Made by a program: the position numbers and the translations under genes. 64,000 bases of DNA from Chryseobacterium indicum. GTDB taxonomy: Bacteria; Bacteroidota; Bacteroidia; Flavobacteriales; Weeksellaceae. How positions within the stretch are numbered: position 1 is the first letter of the stretch; each line of letters starts with the position of its first letter. The DNA lies in assembly GCF_021504595.1 (NCBI RefSeq), contig NZ_JACSGT010000001.1, positions 2,728,001 to 2,792,000 of the forward strand, written 5' to 3'. This document shows positions 43,046 through 51,815 of this stretch, one piece after another. A model generated the notes under the pieces. That model saw only the letters and a list, made by a program, of their open reading frames with translations, was not told the DNA's origin and searched no databases.

Positions 43046-44266
43046 ATGGAAAATAGGGTTGTCATTACCGGAATGGGAATTTATTCCTGCATCGGAACTT
43101 CTTTGGAAGAGGTGAAAGAATCTTTATTTCAGGGAAAATCCGGAATTCATTTAGTAGACGAAAGAAAAGAATTTGGTTTCAGATCGGGATTAACGGGCGT
43201 AGTTCCGAAGCCGGATCTCAAAAATCTTCTCAGCCGCAGACAACGCGTAAGCATGGGCGAAGAAAGCGAATATGCCTACATCGCAACACTTGATGCTTTA
43301 CAACAGGCAAATATAGACCAGGATTTTTTAGATAAGAACGAAGTCGGAATTTTATATGGAAACGACAGTGTTTCCAAGGCGGTGGTAGAATCTATTGACA
43401 TTGCGAGAGAGAAAAAAGATACAACGTTAATGGGTTCAGGAGCTATCTTTAAATCCATGAATTCTACCGTTACCATGAACCTTTCGACCATTTTTAAACT
43501 GAGAGGAATCAATTTAACCATCAGTGCAGCCTGCGCAAGCGGATCTCATTCTTTGGGATTGGCTTATATGATGATTAAAAACGGTTTTCAGGAGATGATT
43601 ATCTGCGGAGGAGCACAGGAAACCAATAAATATTCAATGGCGAGTTTTGATGGATTAGGCGTTTTTTCAGTACGCGAAAATGAACCCACAAAAGCATCAA
43701 GACCTTTTGATAAAGACAGAGACGGATTAATTCCGAGTGGAGGAGCAGCAACTTTAATTGTTGAAAGTTTAGAATCTGCCCAAAAAAGAGGAGCCAATAT
43801 CATCGCGGAAATTGTCGGGTATGGATTTTCTTCCAACGGAGGACATATTTCCACTCCAAATGTAGACGGACCTGCTTTAGCAATGGATCGCGCTTTGAAA
43901 CAATCCGGATTATCGGCAACAGATATCGATTATATTAATGCTCATGCGACGTCAACGCCAATTGGTGATGCCAATGAAGCAAAAGCCATTTACGAAATTT
44001 TCGGAAGCGAAGTTCCCGTGAGTTCTACAAAATCAATGACCGGTCATGAATGCTGGATGGCAGGTGCGAGTGAAGTTATTTATTCTATTCTGATGATGCA
44101 GAACGATTTCGTAGCCCCGAATATCAATCTGGAAAATCCTGATGATGAGGCGAAAAGGATAAATTTGGTTGCTGAAACAAAAAGTCAAAAAATTGATGTA
44201 TTTTTGTCGAATTCTTTCGGATTTGGGGGAACCAACTCCGCATTAATTGTTAAAAAATTTAATTAA
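43046..44266 (+). CDS. Beta-ketoacyl-ACP synthase (KAS I/II type)
   Basis: 406 residues with the complete Cys-His-His triad of an elongating ketosynthase: C163 in TISAACASGSHS, H300 in YINAHATSTPIGD and H334 in KSMTGHECWMAG. It would perform decarboxylative condensation on the ACP encoded just downstream (4-base gap). One of five ketosynthase-fold proteins in the cluster. Cytoplasmic. It probably extends the aryl polyene or the dialkylresorcinol fatty chains; sequence alone does not tell which. Confidence 0.93.
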   Translation: MENRVVITGMGIYSCIGTSLEEVKESLFQGKSGIHLVDERKEFGFRSGLTGVVPKPDLKNLLSRRQRVSMGEESEYAYIATLDALQQANIDQDFLDKNEVGILYGNDSVSKAVVESIDIAREKKDTTLMGSGAIFKSMNSTVTMNLSTIFKLRGINLTISAACASGSHSLGLAYMMIKNGFQEMIICGGAQETNKYSMASFDGLGVFSVRENEPTKASRPFDKDRDGLIPSGGAATLIVESLESAQKRGANIIAEIVGYGFSSNGGHISTPNVDGPALAMDRALKQSGLSATDIDYINAHATSTPIGDANEAKAIYEIFGSEVPVSSTKSMTGHECWMAGASEVIYSILMMQNDFVAPNINLENPDDEAKRINLVAETKSQKIDVFLSNSFGFGGTNSALIVKKFN

Positions 44267-44270
44267 AAAC

Positions 44271-44525
44271 ATGGAAAGGGAAAAAATTGTTGCTGTTGCC
44301 AACGACTTTTTAATCAACGAATTTGAAGTAGACGGCGATGAAATAAGCAATGATGCAAACTTTAAAAAAACACTGGGTTTGGACAGCTTAGATTATATTG
44401 ATCTTGTGGTAGTTATCGAATCTAATTTCGGAGTGAAATTAGGCGAAGCAGACTTCAAAAATATAGTGACTTTTGACGATTTCTATACCGTGATCGAAAA
44501 CAAGATTACTGAAAAAAGCCTATAA
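44271..44525 (+). CDS. Acyl carrier protein
   Basis: 84 residues. The 4'-phosphopantetheine site is S39 in TLGLDSLDYIDLVV. The frame is open upstream to 44247 within the ketosynthase gene, but the ATG at 44271, four bases after the ketosynthase stop, gives the normal ACP N-terminus. It would carry the growing chain for the adjacent ketosynthase and FabG-like reductase. A second ACP is encoded at 56483-56740 on the other strand. Confidence 0.93.
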   Translation: MEREKIVAVANDFLINEFEVDGDEISNDANFKKTLGLDSLDYIDLVVVIESNFGVKLGEADFKNIVTFDDFYTVIENKITEKSL

Positions 44526-44559
44526 TTGATTTAGCTTCTTTGCGTTAAGAACAAAAAAT

Positions 44560-45444
44560 ATGAACAAATGGAAAGGTAAATCTAAAGGGACGATTCTGGG
44601 CTATAAAATTTTCGTCTGGTGCATTAGAAATATCGGGATCAGAAGTTCATATGTGGTGCTTTACTTTGTTGCGTTCTATTATTTTTTGTTCGAAAAAAAC
44701 AGCAACAAGTACTACCGTTATTATTTTTCAGAAAGACTGAAGTATGGCTTCTGGAAAACAAAAATTTCTTTATTCAAAAGCTATTTCACTTTCGGAACCG
44801 TGCTTATTGATAAAACTGCTATTTCAGCAGGATTGCGCGATAAATATACCTACGAATTTGATGGCATCGAAAACCTCAGAAATCTTTTAGCCGAAAAAAA
44901 AGGAGGAGTTCTCATCAGTGCGCACATCGGGAATTTTGAAATTGCCGAACATTTCTTTGCCGATATCGATTTCGACTGTCAGATCAATTTAGTGACAACA
45001 GATCAGGAAGTTACAGTCATCAAAGAATACCTTGAAAGTGTTTCTGTAAAAGCAAGCAGCATTAAATTTATCTACGTGAAAGAAGATATGTCCCATATTT
45101 TCGACATCAATGAAGCCTTGTCTAAAAACGAGCTCATTTGCTTTACCGGAGACCGTTATTTTGAAGGTTCTAAATTTTTAGAGGGCGAATTGCTGGGTAA
45201 AACAGCGAAATTTCCGGCAGGACCTTTTCTCATTGCTTCCAGATTGGGCGTTCCGGTTGTGTATGTGTATGTGATGAAAGAAAAAAATCTGCATTATCAT
45301 TTGTACGCAAGAGTTGCCCAAAACGTCAAAAAACGAGATGCACAGGGACTTTTGAACTCTTACACCCAAAATCTCGAATCCATGATCCGAAAATATCCGC
45401 TTCAATGGTTCAATTATTTTGATTTTTGGGACGATATTAATTAA
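44560..45444 (+). CDS. LpxL/HtrB-like acyltransferase
   Basis: 294 residues of the lysophospholipid/lipid A late acyltransferase family. The H-x4-E motif is H122-IGNF-E127 in VLISAHIGNFEIAEHF. A membrane segment lies near residues 28-45, and FTGDRYFEGSKFLEGELLG plus FPAGPFLIASRLGVPVVYVYV matches the acyl-binding half. In the pigment cluster it probably acylates or esterifies a cluster intermediate, such as joining polyene to an acceptor, and not lipid A. It follows the ACP gene by 34 bases, separated by a CTTTGCGTTAA repeat word. Confidence 0.88.
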   Translation: MNKWKGKSKGTILGYKIFVWCIRNIGIRSSYVVLYFVAFYYFLFEKNSNKYYRYYFSERLKYGFWKTKISLFKSYFTFGTVLIDKTAISAGLRDKYTYEFDGIENLRNLLAEKKGGVLISAHIGNFEIAEHFFADIDFDCQINLVTTDQEVTVIKEYLESVSVKASSIKFIYVKEDMSHIFDINEALSKNELICFTGDRYFEGSKFLEGELLGKTAKFPAGPFLIASRLGVPVVYVYVMKEKNLHYHLYARVAQNVKKRDAQGLLNSYTQNLESMIRKYPLQWFNYFDFWDDIN

Positions 45445-45689
45445 ATTTCCTACTTTTACCTTCAGAAAACTAATATTAACTCAAACATTAAATGATTTAG
45501 AGATTTAAAATAAAGTCCTGAGTTTCCTTTTATCTTTGCTGAGTGTTAACGCCTTTGCCTCAATTTTATGATTGATTCATTGGATTCGGCGAAACTTCGT
45601 TTTGCGAACTTAAAAACAGGAAGTGATTAAAAAAAATCTTCGTGGACTTTGCGTTTTAAAATTCAAAATCATTAAAGACACTTTCCTCC
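45445..45689. other. Gene-free gap in the + strand pigment block
   Basis: 245 bp between the acyltransferase and the CrtI-like gene. It holds repeat-like words (GGCGAAACTTCGTTTTGCG near 45587-45607 and GGACTTTGCGTTTTAAAA near 45643-45660) of the type found in other intergenic gaps here. I see no gene, terminator or clear promoter. The CrtI-like gene may be read through from upstream. Confidence 0.5.
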
Positions 45690-47228
45690 TTGAAAAAAAC
45701 GTTCGACATACTCGTAATCGGCAGCGGATTGGGCGGTCTTGTTTCTGCGCTTGTTCTGGCGAAGGAAGGTTTGAAGGTATGCGTTCTGGAGAAAAACAAC
45801 CAGTACGGCGGAAATTTACAGACCTTTTCCCGTGACAAACTCATTTTCGATACCGGAGTTCACTATCTCGGCGGACTTTCCAAAGGGCAGAACCTTCATC
45901 AGTATTTTTCCTATCTGGAAATTATGGAAGAACTTCAGCTTCATAAGATGGACGAGAACGGCTACGACAAAATCACTTTCGGAAATGATGAAACCGAATA
46001 TCCTCATGCACAAGGCTACGGAAATTTTGTTGAAAAATTATCAAAATACTTTCCCGAAGAAAAAGACAATTTAGAAGACTATTGTGAAGAAATTCAGAGA
46101 GTTTGCAGTCAGTTTCCCAGATACAATCTGGTGGGAAAAGACAATTATAACGAGGAAATCCTTCACTTAAATACCAAAAGATTTATTGAATCTTTAACCT
46201 CGAATAAAAAGCTGCAGTCCGTTTTATTGGGCTCTAATTTTTTATATGCAGGAGATTCTGAAAACGTTCCGTTTTACGTTCATGCACTTACCGTAAATTC
46301 TTATATTCAAAGTGCTTACAAATGCATAAAAGGAGGAAGCCAGATTTCAAAACTGCTGATTCGCAGGCTTCGTGAATATGGGGCAGAAGTACACAAACAC
46401 GCTGAAGTTTCCGAATTTATTTTTAATGAAAACAATATTTTATCCGGAGTAAAAACTTCAGGAGGAAAAGAATATTTTGCGAAAAAATTCATCTCAAATA
46501 TCGAAATTCGTACAACCCTGAAACTTCTTGGTGAAGAAAGGCTTAAAAAATCATTTTTAAACAGAATTGTAAGCTGGGAACCGGTTCCGTCATGTTTCAG
46601 CGTTTATCTTGTGATGAAGCCACAATCTTTTCAGAATTTCAATTATAATATCTACCATTTTGCTACTGAGGAAATGGTCTGGAATGCCCATCGTTATCAA
46701 AAAGAAAAGTGGCCTGAAACGTATATGCTTTCTTCAACAGAGTCAAAACATAATCCCGGTTTTGCAGAAAGTCTTACTGCTATTTCCTACATGGATTTTC
46801 AGGAAGTGGAAGAGTGGAAGGAAACTTTTAACACTGTTGCAGACGAACACGAAAGAGGAGAGTTATATGAAAAATTCAAGCTTGAAAAAGCTGAAAAAAT
46901 GATCGAAGCTTTAGAAAAGAAATTCCCCGATCTAAGAAAATCGGTTAAGCGTTTTTATACGTCTTCACCGCTGTCTTATCGCGATTATATCGGAAGTTTT
47001 AACGGAAATATGTACGGTTACATGAAAAGTTCTGAAAATCCTCTGAAAACGATGGTTTCTCCACGCACGAAAATCGACAATCTTTTTCTTACGGGACAGT
47101 CTGTCAATATGCACGGAATTTTGGGCTGTACGATCGGCGCATTTAATACCTGCGCAGAAATTCTCGGAAAAGAGCTGATTGATGAAAGATTAACACAATT
47201 GATTAATAAAAATAAAGGTGAAAAATAG
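45690..47228 (+). CDS. CrtI/phytoene-desaturase-like FAD oxidoreductase
   Basis: 512 residues. The N-terminal FAD motif GSGLGGLVSALVLAKEG with VLEKNNQYGGNLQTF and FDTGVHYLGG identifies the phytoene desaturase/CrtISO-like group. The C-terminal LTGQSVNMHGILGCTIGAFNTC closes the FAD site. In flexirubin clusters such an enzyme is thought to act on the polyene chain, by desaturation or isomerisation. The start is TTG at 45690, giving MKKTFDILVIG, directly before the FAD fold. No better ATG exists. The next gene overlaps its end or begins shortly after. Confidence 0.88.
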   Translation: MKKTFDILVIGSGLGGLVSALVLAKEGLKVCVLEKNNQYGGNLQTFSRDKLIFDTGVHYLGGLSKGQNLHQYFSYLEIMEELQLHKMDENGYDKITFGNDETEYPHAQGYGNFVEKLSKYFPEEKDNLEDYCEEIQRVCSQFPRYNLVGKDNYNEEILHLNTKRFIESLTSNKKLQSVLLGSNFLYAGDSENVPFYVHALTVNSYIQSAYKCIKGGSQISKLLIRRLREYGAEVHKHAEVSEFIFNENNILSGVKTSGGKEYFAKKFISNIEIRTTLKLLGEERLKKSFLNRIVSWEPVPSCFSVYLVMKPQSFQNFNYNIYHFATEEMVWNAHRYQKEKWPETYMLSSTESKHNPGFAESLTAISYMDFQEVEEWKETFNTVADEHERGELYEKFKLEKAEKMIEALEKKFPDLRKSVKRFYTSSPLSYRDYIGSFNGNMYGYMKSSENPLKTMVSPRTKIDNLFLTGQSVNMHGILGCTIGAFNTCAEILGKELIDERLTQLINKNKGEK

Positions 47229-47248
47229 CGAAAATGATATACCGTTTG

Positions 47249-47327
47249 TTGTCATCCGGAACGAAATGAAATGGAGTGAAAAATCTAAATTGTTTTTTTT
47301 GAGATTCTTCCTTCGCCAGAATGACAA
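47249..47327. repeat. REP-like palindromic element (TTGTCAT ... ATGACAA)
   Basis: A 79-bp imperfect palindrome: TTGTCATCCGGAACGAA on the left and CTTCGCCAGAATGACAA on the right, with AAATCT and AGATTC paired further in. It is of the type seen as scattered hairpins in Chryseobacterium genomes. A second, half-length relative lies at 53949-53984. It overlaps the 5' end of the C45 hydrolase reading frame. Confidence 0.6.
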
Positions 47328-49011
47328 GATTCAATGTTTTCGAAATAGCGGATCTCTAATCTTAATTTTTCTCAGTCTAAACCTTATCCTTTTCCTCAAC
47401 TCTTGCGGAATAAGAAAATCCATCAAACATATTCCCGATGTAAAACAATATTCGCTTGATATTCCGAAGGTTAATAAAATAAACGATTCTACCTTCAGTT
47501 TTAATCAGAATTATTTAACAAAAAATAAGCAGCAGATCTGGGAATTGTATATTCAGGGAAATCCTCTGCAATTAGGTTATAATAACGGAGCTTTAACCCA
47601 AAATCTGATGCAGAAACAGGAAGAAATTTTCTTTTCCAAAATTGAAGAATTTGTCCCGTCAAAATTTAAACAAAATTTACTGCGAGGTTTTCTGAAATGG
47701 TATAACCGTAAAATGTATCTTAATGTAAGGGAAGATTTTCAGGCAGAAATCTATGGAATGTCTCAATATTCTTCGGATCAATACAATTTCATCGCGCCAA
47801 AGTTTCTGCGAAGTATGTATTTGCACGGAGCGCACGACATTGGTCATGCCATGCAGGATTTAATGATGGTGGGTTGCACTTCTCTTGCGGTCTGGAATGA
47901 AAATACAGAAGATGGAAATCTGCTCATCGGTAGAAATTTCGACTTTTACGTGGGGGATGATTTTGCTAAAAATAAAATCATTGAATTCGTTCAGCCCGAA
48001 GACGGAATCCCTTATCTTTCTGTAACTTGGGCAGGAATGGTCGGTGTAGTTTCAGGGATGAACAAAGAAGGAATTGCCGTTACGATTAACGCCGGAAAAT
48101 CTAAAATTCCACTAACAGCAAAAACTCCGATTTCTCTGGTGACAAGGGAAATTTTGCAATATGCCAGAACCATTGATGAAGCGATTGCCATTGCGAAAAA
48201 GAGAAAAGTCTTCGTTTCGGAATCTATTCTGGTCGGAAGTGCGAATGATAAGAATGCGGTGATTATTGAAGTTTCTCCGGATAATTTTGGTGTTTATAAA
48301 GTGGAAAATACAAGCAGTGTTTTCTGTACCAATCATTTTCAGTCGGAGGCTTATAAAAATGATAAAAGAAATCTGAAGCATATTGCGGAAAGCCATTCAG
48401 AATACCGCTACGAAAAGCTGCAGGAACTTTTAGCGGAAAATAAAAAGCTCAATCCCGAAAAAATGGCTGCGATTTTAAGAGAAAAATCCGGCTTGAAAGG
48501 AGAGAAGATCGGGTTTGGAAACGAAAAAGCCATCAATCAGCTTATTGCGCATCATGCTGTAATTTTTGCACCTCAGAAAAAACTGGTCTGGGTTTCTGCA
48601 AATCCTTATCAGTTGGGAGAATTTGTCTGTTATGATCTGAATGAAATTTTTTCGGATAAAAGATTAAAAAGCGGTGCGTTTGCAAAATCTGAACTGAATA
48701 TTGCAAAAGATCCTTTCCTCGACTCTCCGGAATTTAAAAATTACGAACAGTACAAAATGATGAGTGAAGAAATGGAAAAGGGAATTGAAGGAGATGTTTT
48801 GCTCACCGACGATTTTCTGTCCCGTTATCAATCTTTAAATCCTGATTTCTGGCTTGTTTATTATCATGCCGGAAAATATTATTATAGTCAGAAAGAATAT
48901 GCAAAAGCAAAAACAGAATTTGAAAAGGCTTTAACCAAAGAAATTACCACAGTTCCGGATAGAGAAAATGTGGAGAAATATCTGAGAAAAACAGTGAAAA
49001 AGCTGAAATAA
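47266..49011 (+). CDS. C45-family autoproteolytic acyltransferase/hydrolase, lipoprotein
   Basis: 581 residues from the ATG chosen here. A lipobox LFLNSC (Cys47) follows a hydrophobic stretch, so this is a membrane-anchored lipoprotein. The Ntn-hydrolase core has the nucleophile Cys204 in MMVGCTSLAVW, followed by LIGRNFDFYVGDDF and SGMNKEGIAVTINAGKS, as in the acyl-CoA:6-aminopenicillanate acyltransferase (C45) family. Tetratricopeptide-like sequence closes the protein. The true start is uncertain. A GTG at 47218 gives a longer form overlapping the previous gene, and the 5' end including this ATG lies inside a REP-like element. It may cleave or form an ester/amide in pigment maturation. Confidence 0.82.
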   Translation: MKWSEKSKLFFLRFFLRQNDKIQCFRNSGSLILIFLSLNLILFLNSCGIRKSIKHIPDVKQYSLDIPKVNKINDSTFSFNQNYLTKNKQQIWELYIQGNPLQLGYNNGALTQNLMQKQEEIFFSKIEEFVPSKFKQNLLRGFLKWYNRKMYLNVREDFQAEIYGMSQYSSDQYNFIAPKFLRSMYLHGAHDIGHAMQDLMMVGCTSLAVWNENTEDGNLLIGRNFDFYVGDDFAKNKIIEFVQPEDGIPYLSVTWAGMVGVVSGMNKEGIAVTINAGKSKIPLTAKTPISLVTREILQYARTIDEAIAIAKKRKVFVSESILVGSANDKNAVIIEVSPDNFGVYKVENTSSVFCTNHFQSEAYKNDKRNLKHIAESHSEYRYEKLQELLAENKKLNPEKMAAILREKSGLKGEKIGFGNEKAINQLIAHHAVIFAPQKKLVWVSANPYQLGEFVCYDLNEIFSDKRLKSGAFAKSELNIAKDPFLDSPEFKNYEQYKMMSEEMEKGIEGDVLLTDDFLSRYQSLNPDFWLVYYHAGKYYYSQKEYAKAKTEFEKALTKEITTVPDRENVEKYLRKTVKKLK

Positions 49012-49016
49012 GGAGT

Positions 49017-50189
49017 TTAGTCTGTATCAGGACTTACTTTATTCAGGAAAAGAAAAGTCGCAACACCTAAAATTGCTGATGCAGAAGTTGCCAGAATAAA
49101 GCTTCCGATAACGTACTGCAAAAGATTATTTTTCACCAGATCGAAATTTAATTCCTGACTGAAAATATTGCTGTCTCCATGCACAAAAGGAGAACCCAGA
49201 AAAAGCGAAGCGGCAATAATGAAGGGAATAAAAGGCGGTAAACTTACATTGGAGGCAAAAAAAGCGAGCACTTTATTCAGCTTGAATAATACAGCCAGAG
49301 AAATTACAATCAGCGTATGAAATCCCCAGAACGGAGAAAAGCCCACAAAAACGCCTAGAGCAATCGAAAAAGCTTTAATCCTGTTGCTTCCGTCACTTTC
49401 CAGAACATCTTCTTTTATGAATCTTTTAATGCTTTTTTTTTTGAAATTATTCACGAAGTTTCGCGGAATAATATAAAGTAAAGTAATGGTAACCAGAATA
49501 GTATTCAGAATACTGATCCTCGTAAAATCTTTAAAAGGTCTGAAATGAGAAACTCTTTCCGCGGGATCGTAAAGCACCTTCACCGGGACATTTTTAACCG
49601 GAACGTGTCTCCACGCAGTTCTTACAATAATTTCAATTTCAAATTCAAATTTTGGTGTAAAATATTTCTTGGGAATTTTGTGTAAAGGATATAATCGATA
49701 GCCGGATTGGGTGTCTTCAAGCTTGATTCCGGTTTCAAACCAAAACCAGAAATTAGAGAAACGGTTTCCGAAACTGCTTTTCTTCGGAATTCCGTTCTGA
49801 GACATATTTCGGTTCCCAATCAATAAAACATCTTCCTTTTCATTCAGCAAAGCCTCCACAAAAACAGGAATATCATCCGGATAATGCTGTCCGTCGGAAT
49901 CAATCGTAATGGCGTAATGATAACCGAGTTCTTTAGCCTTTCTAAAGCCAATTTTTAAACCATTTCCTTTTCCTTTATTCTCCGGTAAATCAATAACTTC
50001 GATGTGAGAATAGCTTCTTAAAATCTCTTTCGTAGCATCCGTAGAACCGTCATTTACAACAATAATGTCTTCCGTATAATCCAGAACACCGTCGATTACC
50101 CTTTTCAGAGTTTTTTCATTGTTATAAGTAGGAATTAAAACACAAATTTTCTTTTCAGAGATTGCATTTCGTACTTCGGAAAGGTTCAT
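49017..50189 (-). CDS. GT2 glycosyltransferase fused to a DUF2062 membrane domain
   Basis: 390 residues. The N-terminal GT2 domain has VLIPTYNNEKTL, DIIVVNDGSTDAT, GKGNGLKIGFRKA and TIDSDGQHYPDD, typical of dolichol-phosphate-mannose-synthase-like enzymes. From about residue 265 a DUF2062 domain with three membrane segments follows (FSIALGVFVGFSPFWGFHT, LLFKLNKVLAFFASNVSLPP). This fusion is frequent in flexirubin and aryl polyene clusters. It might glycosylate a lipid carrier or the pigment. It is convergent with the C45 gene, with only five bases between stops and no terminator. Confidence 0.85.
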   Translation of the reverse strand: MNLSEVRNAISEKKICVLIPTYNNEKTLKRVIDGVLDYTEDIIVVNDGSTDATKEILRSYSHIEVIDLPENKGKGNGLKIGFRKAKELGYHYAITIDSDGQHYPDDIPVFVEALLNEKEDVLLIGNRNMSQNGIPKKSSFGNRFSNFWFWFETGIKLEDTQSGYRLYPLHKIPKKYFTPKFEFEIEIIVRTAWRHVPVKNVPVKVLYDPAERVSHFRPFKDFTRISILNTILVTITLLYIIPRNFVNNFKKKSIKRFIKEDVLESDGSNRIKAFSIALGVFVGFSPFWGFHTLIVISLAVLFKLNKVLAFFASNVSLPPFIPFIIAASLFLGSPFVHGDSNIFSQELNFDLVKNNLLQYVIGSFILATSASAILGVATFLFLNKVSPDTD

Positions 50190-50212
50190 GTAAATGGTTG
50201 GTTAATAGTGTT

Positions 50213-50689
50213 TTATTTAAAATTTAACTTTTCAGTCTCCGTCATGGTTTTAGACTGTGCTGCAAATTTTTTAATATAACTTTTTAAAGCAGAATTCTGT
50301 TTGCTGTAATTATTGATGAGAAATACCTTATCATCTTTAAGACTTCCTCTGTATCCGACGATTTTCGGAATGTTTTCCTGAACGCTCATACGGATCAGCC
50401 TTAATTCTGCATTATTCGGATTGCTTTTAATAACTGCTTCAAGATTGGTTGCTCCGGATTTTACCAAAGCTTTTCTGTTGTTTTTGGAAATTTTTGCCTC
50501 CATAATCTGCGCCGCCGCTTTATATCCCTGAATTGCTGCATCCGATCCCGAAGTTTTTTCGGCTAAACTGATGAACGCTTCTGTATTGGCATTAGAGCTG
50601 CTTGCTTTGGCGTAACTTTCTCTCAGAGATTCAAGACCCGACTGAAAAAAAAGCATAAAAGCGGTGATGAACGAAAAAATTAATTTCAT
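50213..50689 (-). CDS. Exported conserved hypothetical of the pigment cluster
   Basis: 158 residues with a signal peptide (about 1-17, MKLIFSFITAFMLFFQ). The mature protein is helical, with Ala-rich segments (TSGSDAAIQGYKAAAQIMEA, ATNLEAVIKSNPNNAELRLIR) that look like TPR-type repeats. I do not recognise a named family, though similar proteins are, as I recall, often encoded beside the hotdog dehydratase in flexirubin clusters. Its start overlaps the dehydratase stop by four bases (50686-50689), so the two are coupled. Probably a periplasmic accessory factor. Confidence 0.75.
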   Translation of the reverse strand: MKLIFSFITAFMLFFQSGLESLRESYAKASSSNANTEAFISLAEKTSGSDAAIQGYKAAAQIMEAKISKNNRKALVKSGATNLEAVIKSNPNNAELRLIRMSVQENIPKIVGYRGSLKDDKVFLINNYSKQNSALKSYIKKFAAQSKTMTETEKLNFK

Positions 50690-51066
50690 TTTGTCAATTT
50701 TTGATAATTTACCGACATTTTTAATGCAATAGTCTCGCCAAAAGAAGTCGTGTTCTTTACTTTTACATCTCCTTCATTTTCAGTAATATCGAGCTGAATT
50801 TTAAGATCCGGAGTTTCAAAAGGATTGATGATTGCCATAAACTTTACATTCGATGCCGTTTTTAAAAATAATGAAGATCCGGTAAATTCTTCCGTAAGTT
50901 CCTTCACGATCTGCATCATACAAACTCCCGGTGTTACAGGATTTCCCGGAAAATGTCCCTTAAAAATATCGTGATCTTTATTCAGGGAAATCTGCGCTGT
51001 GAAACTTCCGTTTTCCGTCTTTTCGTAGGATTGTAACGTATAAAAGTCTGTAAGTATTGTCTGCAT
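50686..51066 (-). CDS. 3-hydroxyacyl-ACP dehydratase-like hotdog protein
   Basis: 126 residues with a single hotdog fold. The FabZ/FabA-like motif FKGHFPGNPVTPGV carries the catalytic histidine H38. At the place of the usual catalytic glutamate (PGVLxxE) the sequence reads PGVCMMQ, so residue 52 is Gln. It would dehydrate 3-hydroxyacyl-ACP after FabG reduction, giving the conjugated double bonds, if it is active. Alternatively it could be a structural or thioesterase-like partner. It starts the small unit with the 158-residue exported protein. Confidence 0.82.
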   Translation of the reverse strand: MQTILTDFYTLQSYEKTENGSFTAQISLNKDHDIFKGHFPGNPVTPGVCMMQIVKELTEEFTGSSLFLKTASNVKFMAIINPFETPDLKIQLDITENEGDVKVKNTTSFGETIALKMSVNYQKLTK

Positions 51067-51197
51067 GATGTATTCTGTTTCAGTTGTTTGAAATCTTTTT
51101 TTAATTTTAAAATTTCAAAAAATTTAATATTTAAACCTTCGCGAAGATATGTTTTTTTGAAAGGAAAAGAAAATGGTTTTGGTCATCAACATCAATT

Positions 51198-51809
51198 CTA
51201 TTTCTTAAAATGGAACGTGTAATAACCGCCAATCTGAAAAACCATATTGGAATTGGAAAACAGAAAGGAGGAATTTTCGTGACCCAGCATTGATGCAAAA
51301 CCTTTTTTAATTCTTACTTCAACCCCCAGATTTTTAAAAATATCATAACCAAGCCCCCCAGAAAAACCAAGATCGAGTCCGGAATTGTTTTCGCCGACAG
51401 CCAAATCCAGAAACGGACCGGCAAAAACACTGAAATTTTTGATATAAATTTTATTTGTAAGCTGAACTCCGATAAAATTATAATGCAGTCTTTTTTCCGG
51501 AAGAACTCCGTTTTCTGTAGTGTACTGTAAATTGGTTCCCTGTCTGGAATAGTTTACTTCCGGTTGCAAAGCATAACGTTCTGTAAATCTAATGTTTCCC
51601 TGTAATCCAATATAAAAATCTGTTACTGTTTTCAGGCTTGTATGAGTTACTTTTTCCGGATTTTCATCTTCATGAAGATAAAAGGTTTCATTGCTTCGGT
51701 TCGTAAGATTGGCAAAATTTACTCCCGCTCTTATTCCGGGATTGAAAGTAACCTGAGCTGATAAAAATCCGGAGATCAGAATCAGCAAGGCAAAAATCTT
51801 TGTTTTCAT
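51198..51809 (-). CDS. Outer-membrane beta-barrel protein (PorT-like)
   Basis: 203 residues. A signal peptide ends near ISGFLSAQ. The mature part has the alternating strands and GxRAGVNFANL start of small OmpA/PorT-type barrels (FNPGIRAGVNFANLTNRS, QPEVNYSRQGTNLQY, VFAGPFLDLAVGE, MVFQIGGYYTFHFKK) and ends with an aromatic-rich final strand. Its function is unknown. It is encoded six bases after the stop of the lipoprotein gene in the same orientation, and so could form part of the pigment transport path. Confidence 0.78.
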   Translation of the reverse strand: MKTKIFALLILISGFLSAQVTFNPGIRAGVNFANLTNRSNETFYLHEDENPEKVTHTSLKTVTDFYIGLQGNIRFTERYALQPEVNYSRQGTNLQYTTENGVLPEKRLHYNFIGVQLTNKIYIKNFSVFAGPFLDLAVGENNSGLDLGFSGGLGYDIFKNLGVEVRIKKGFASMLGHENSSFLFSNSNMVFQIGGYYTFHFKK

Positions 51810-51815
51810 ATAAGG

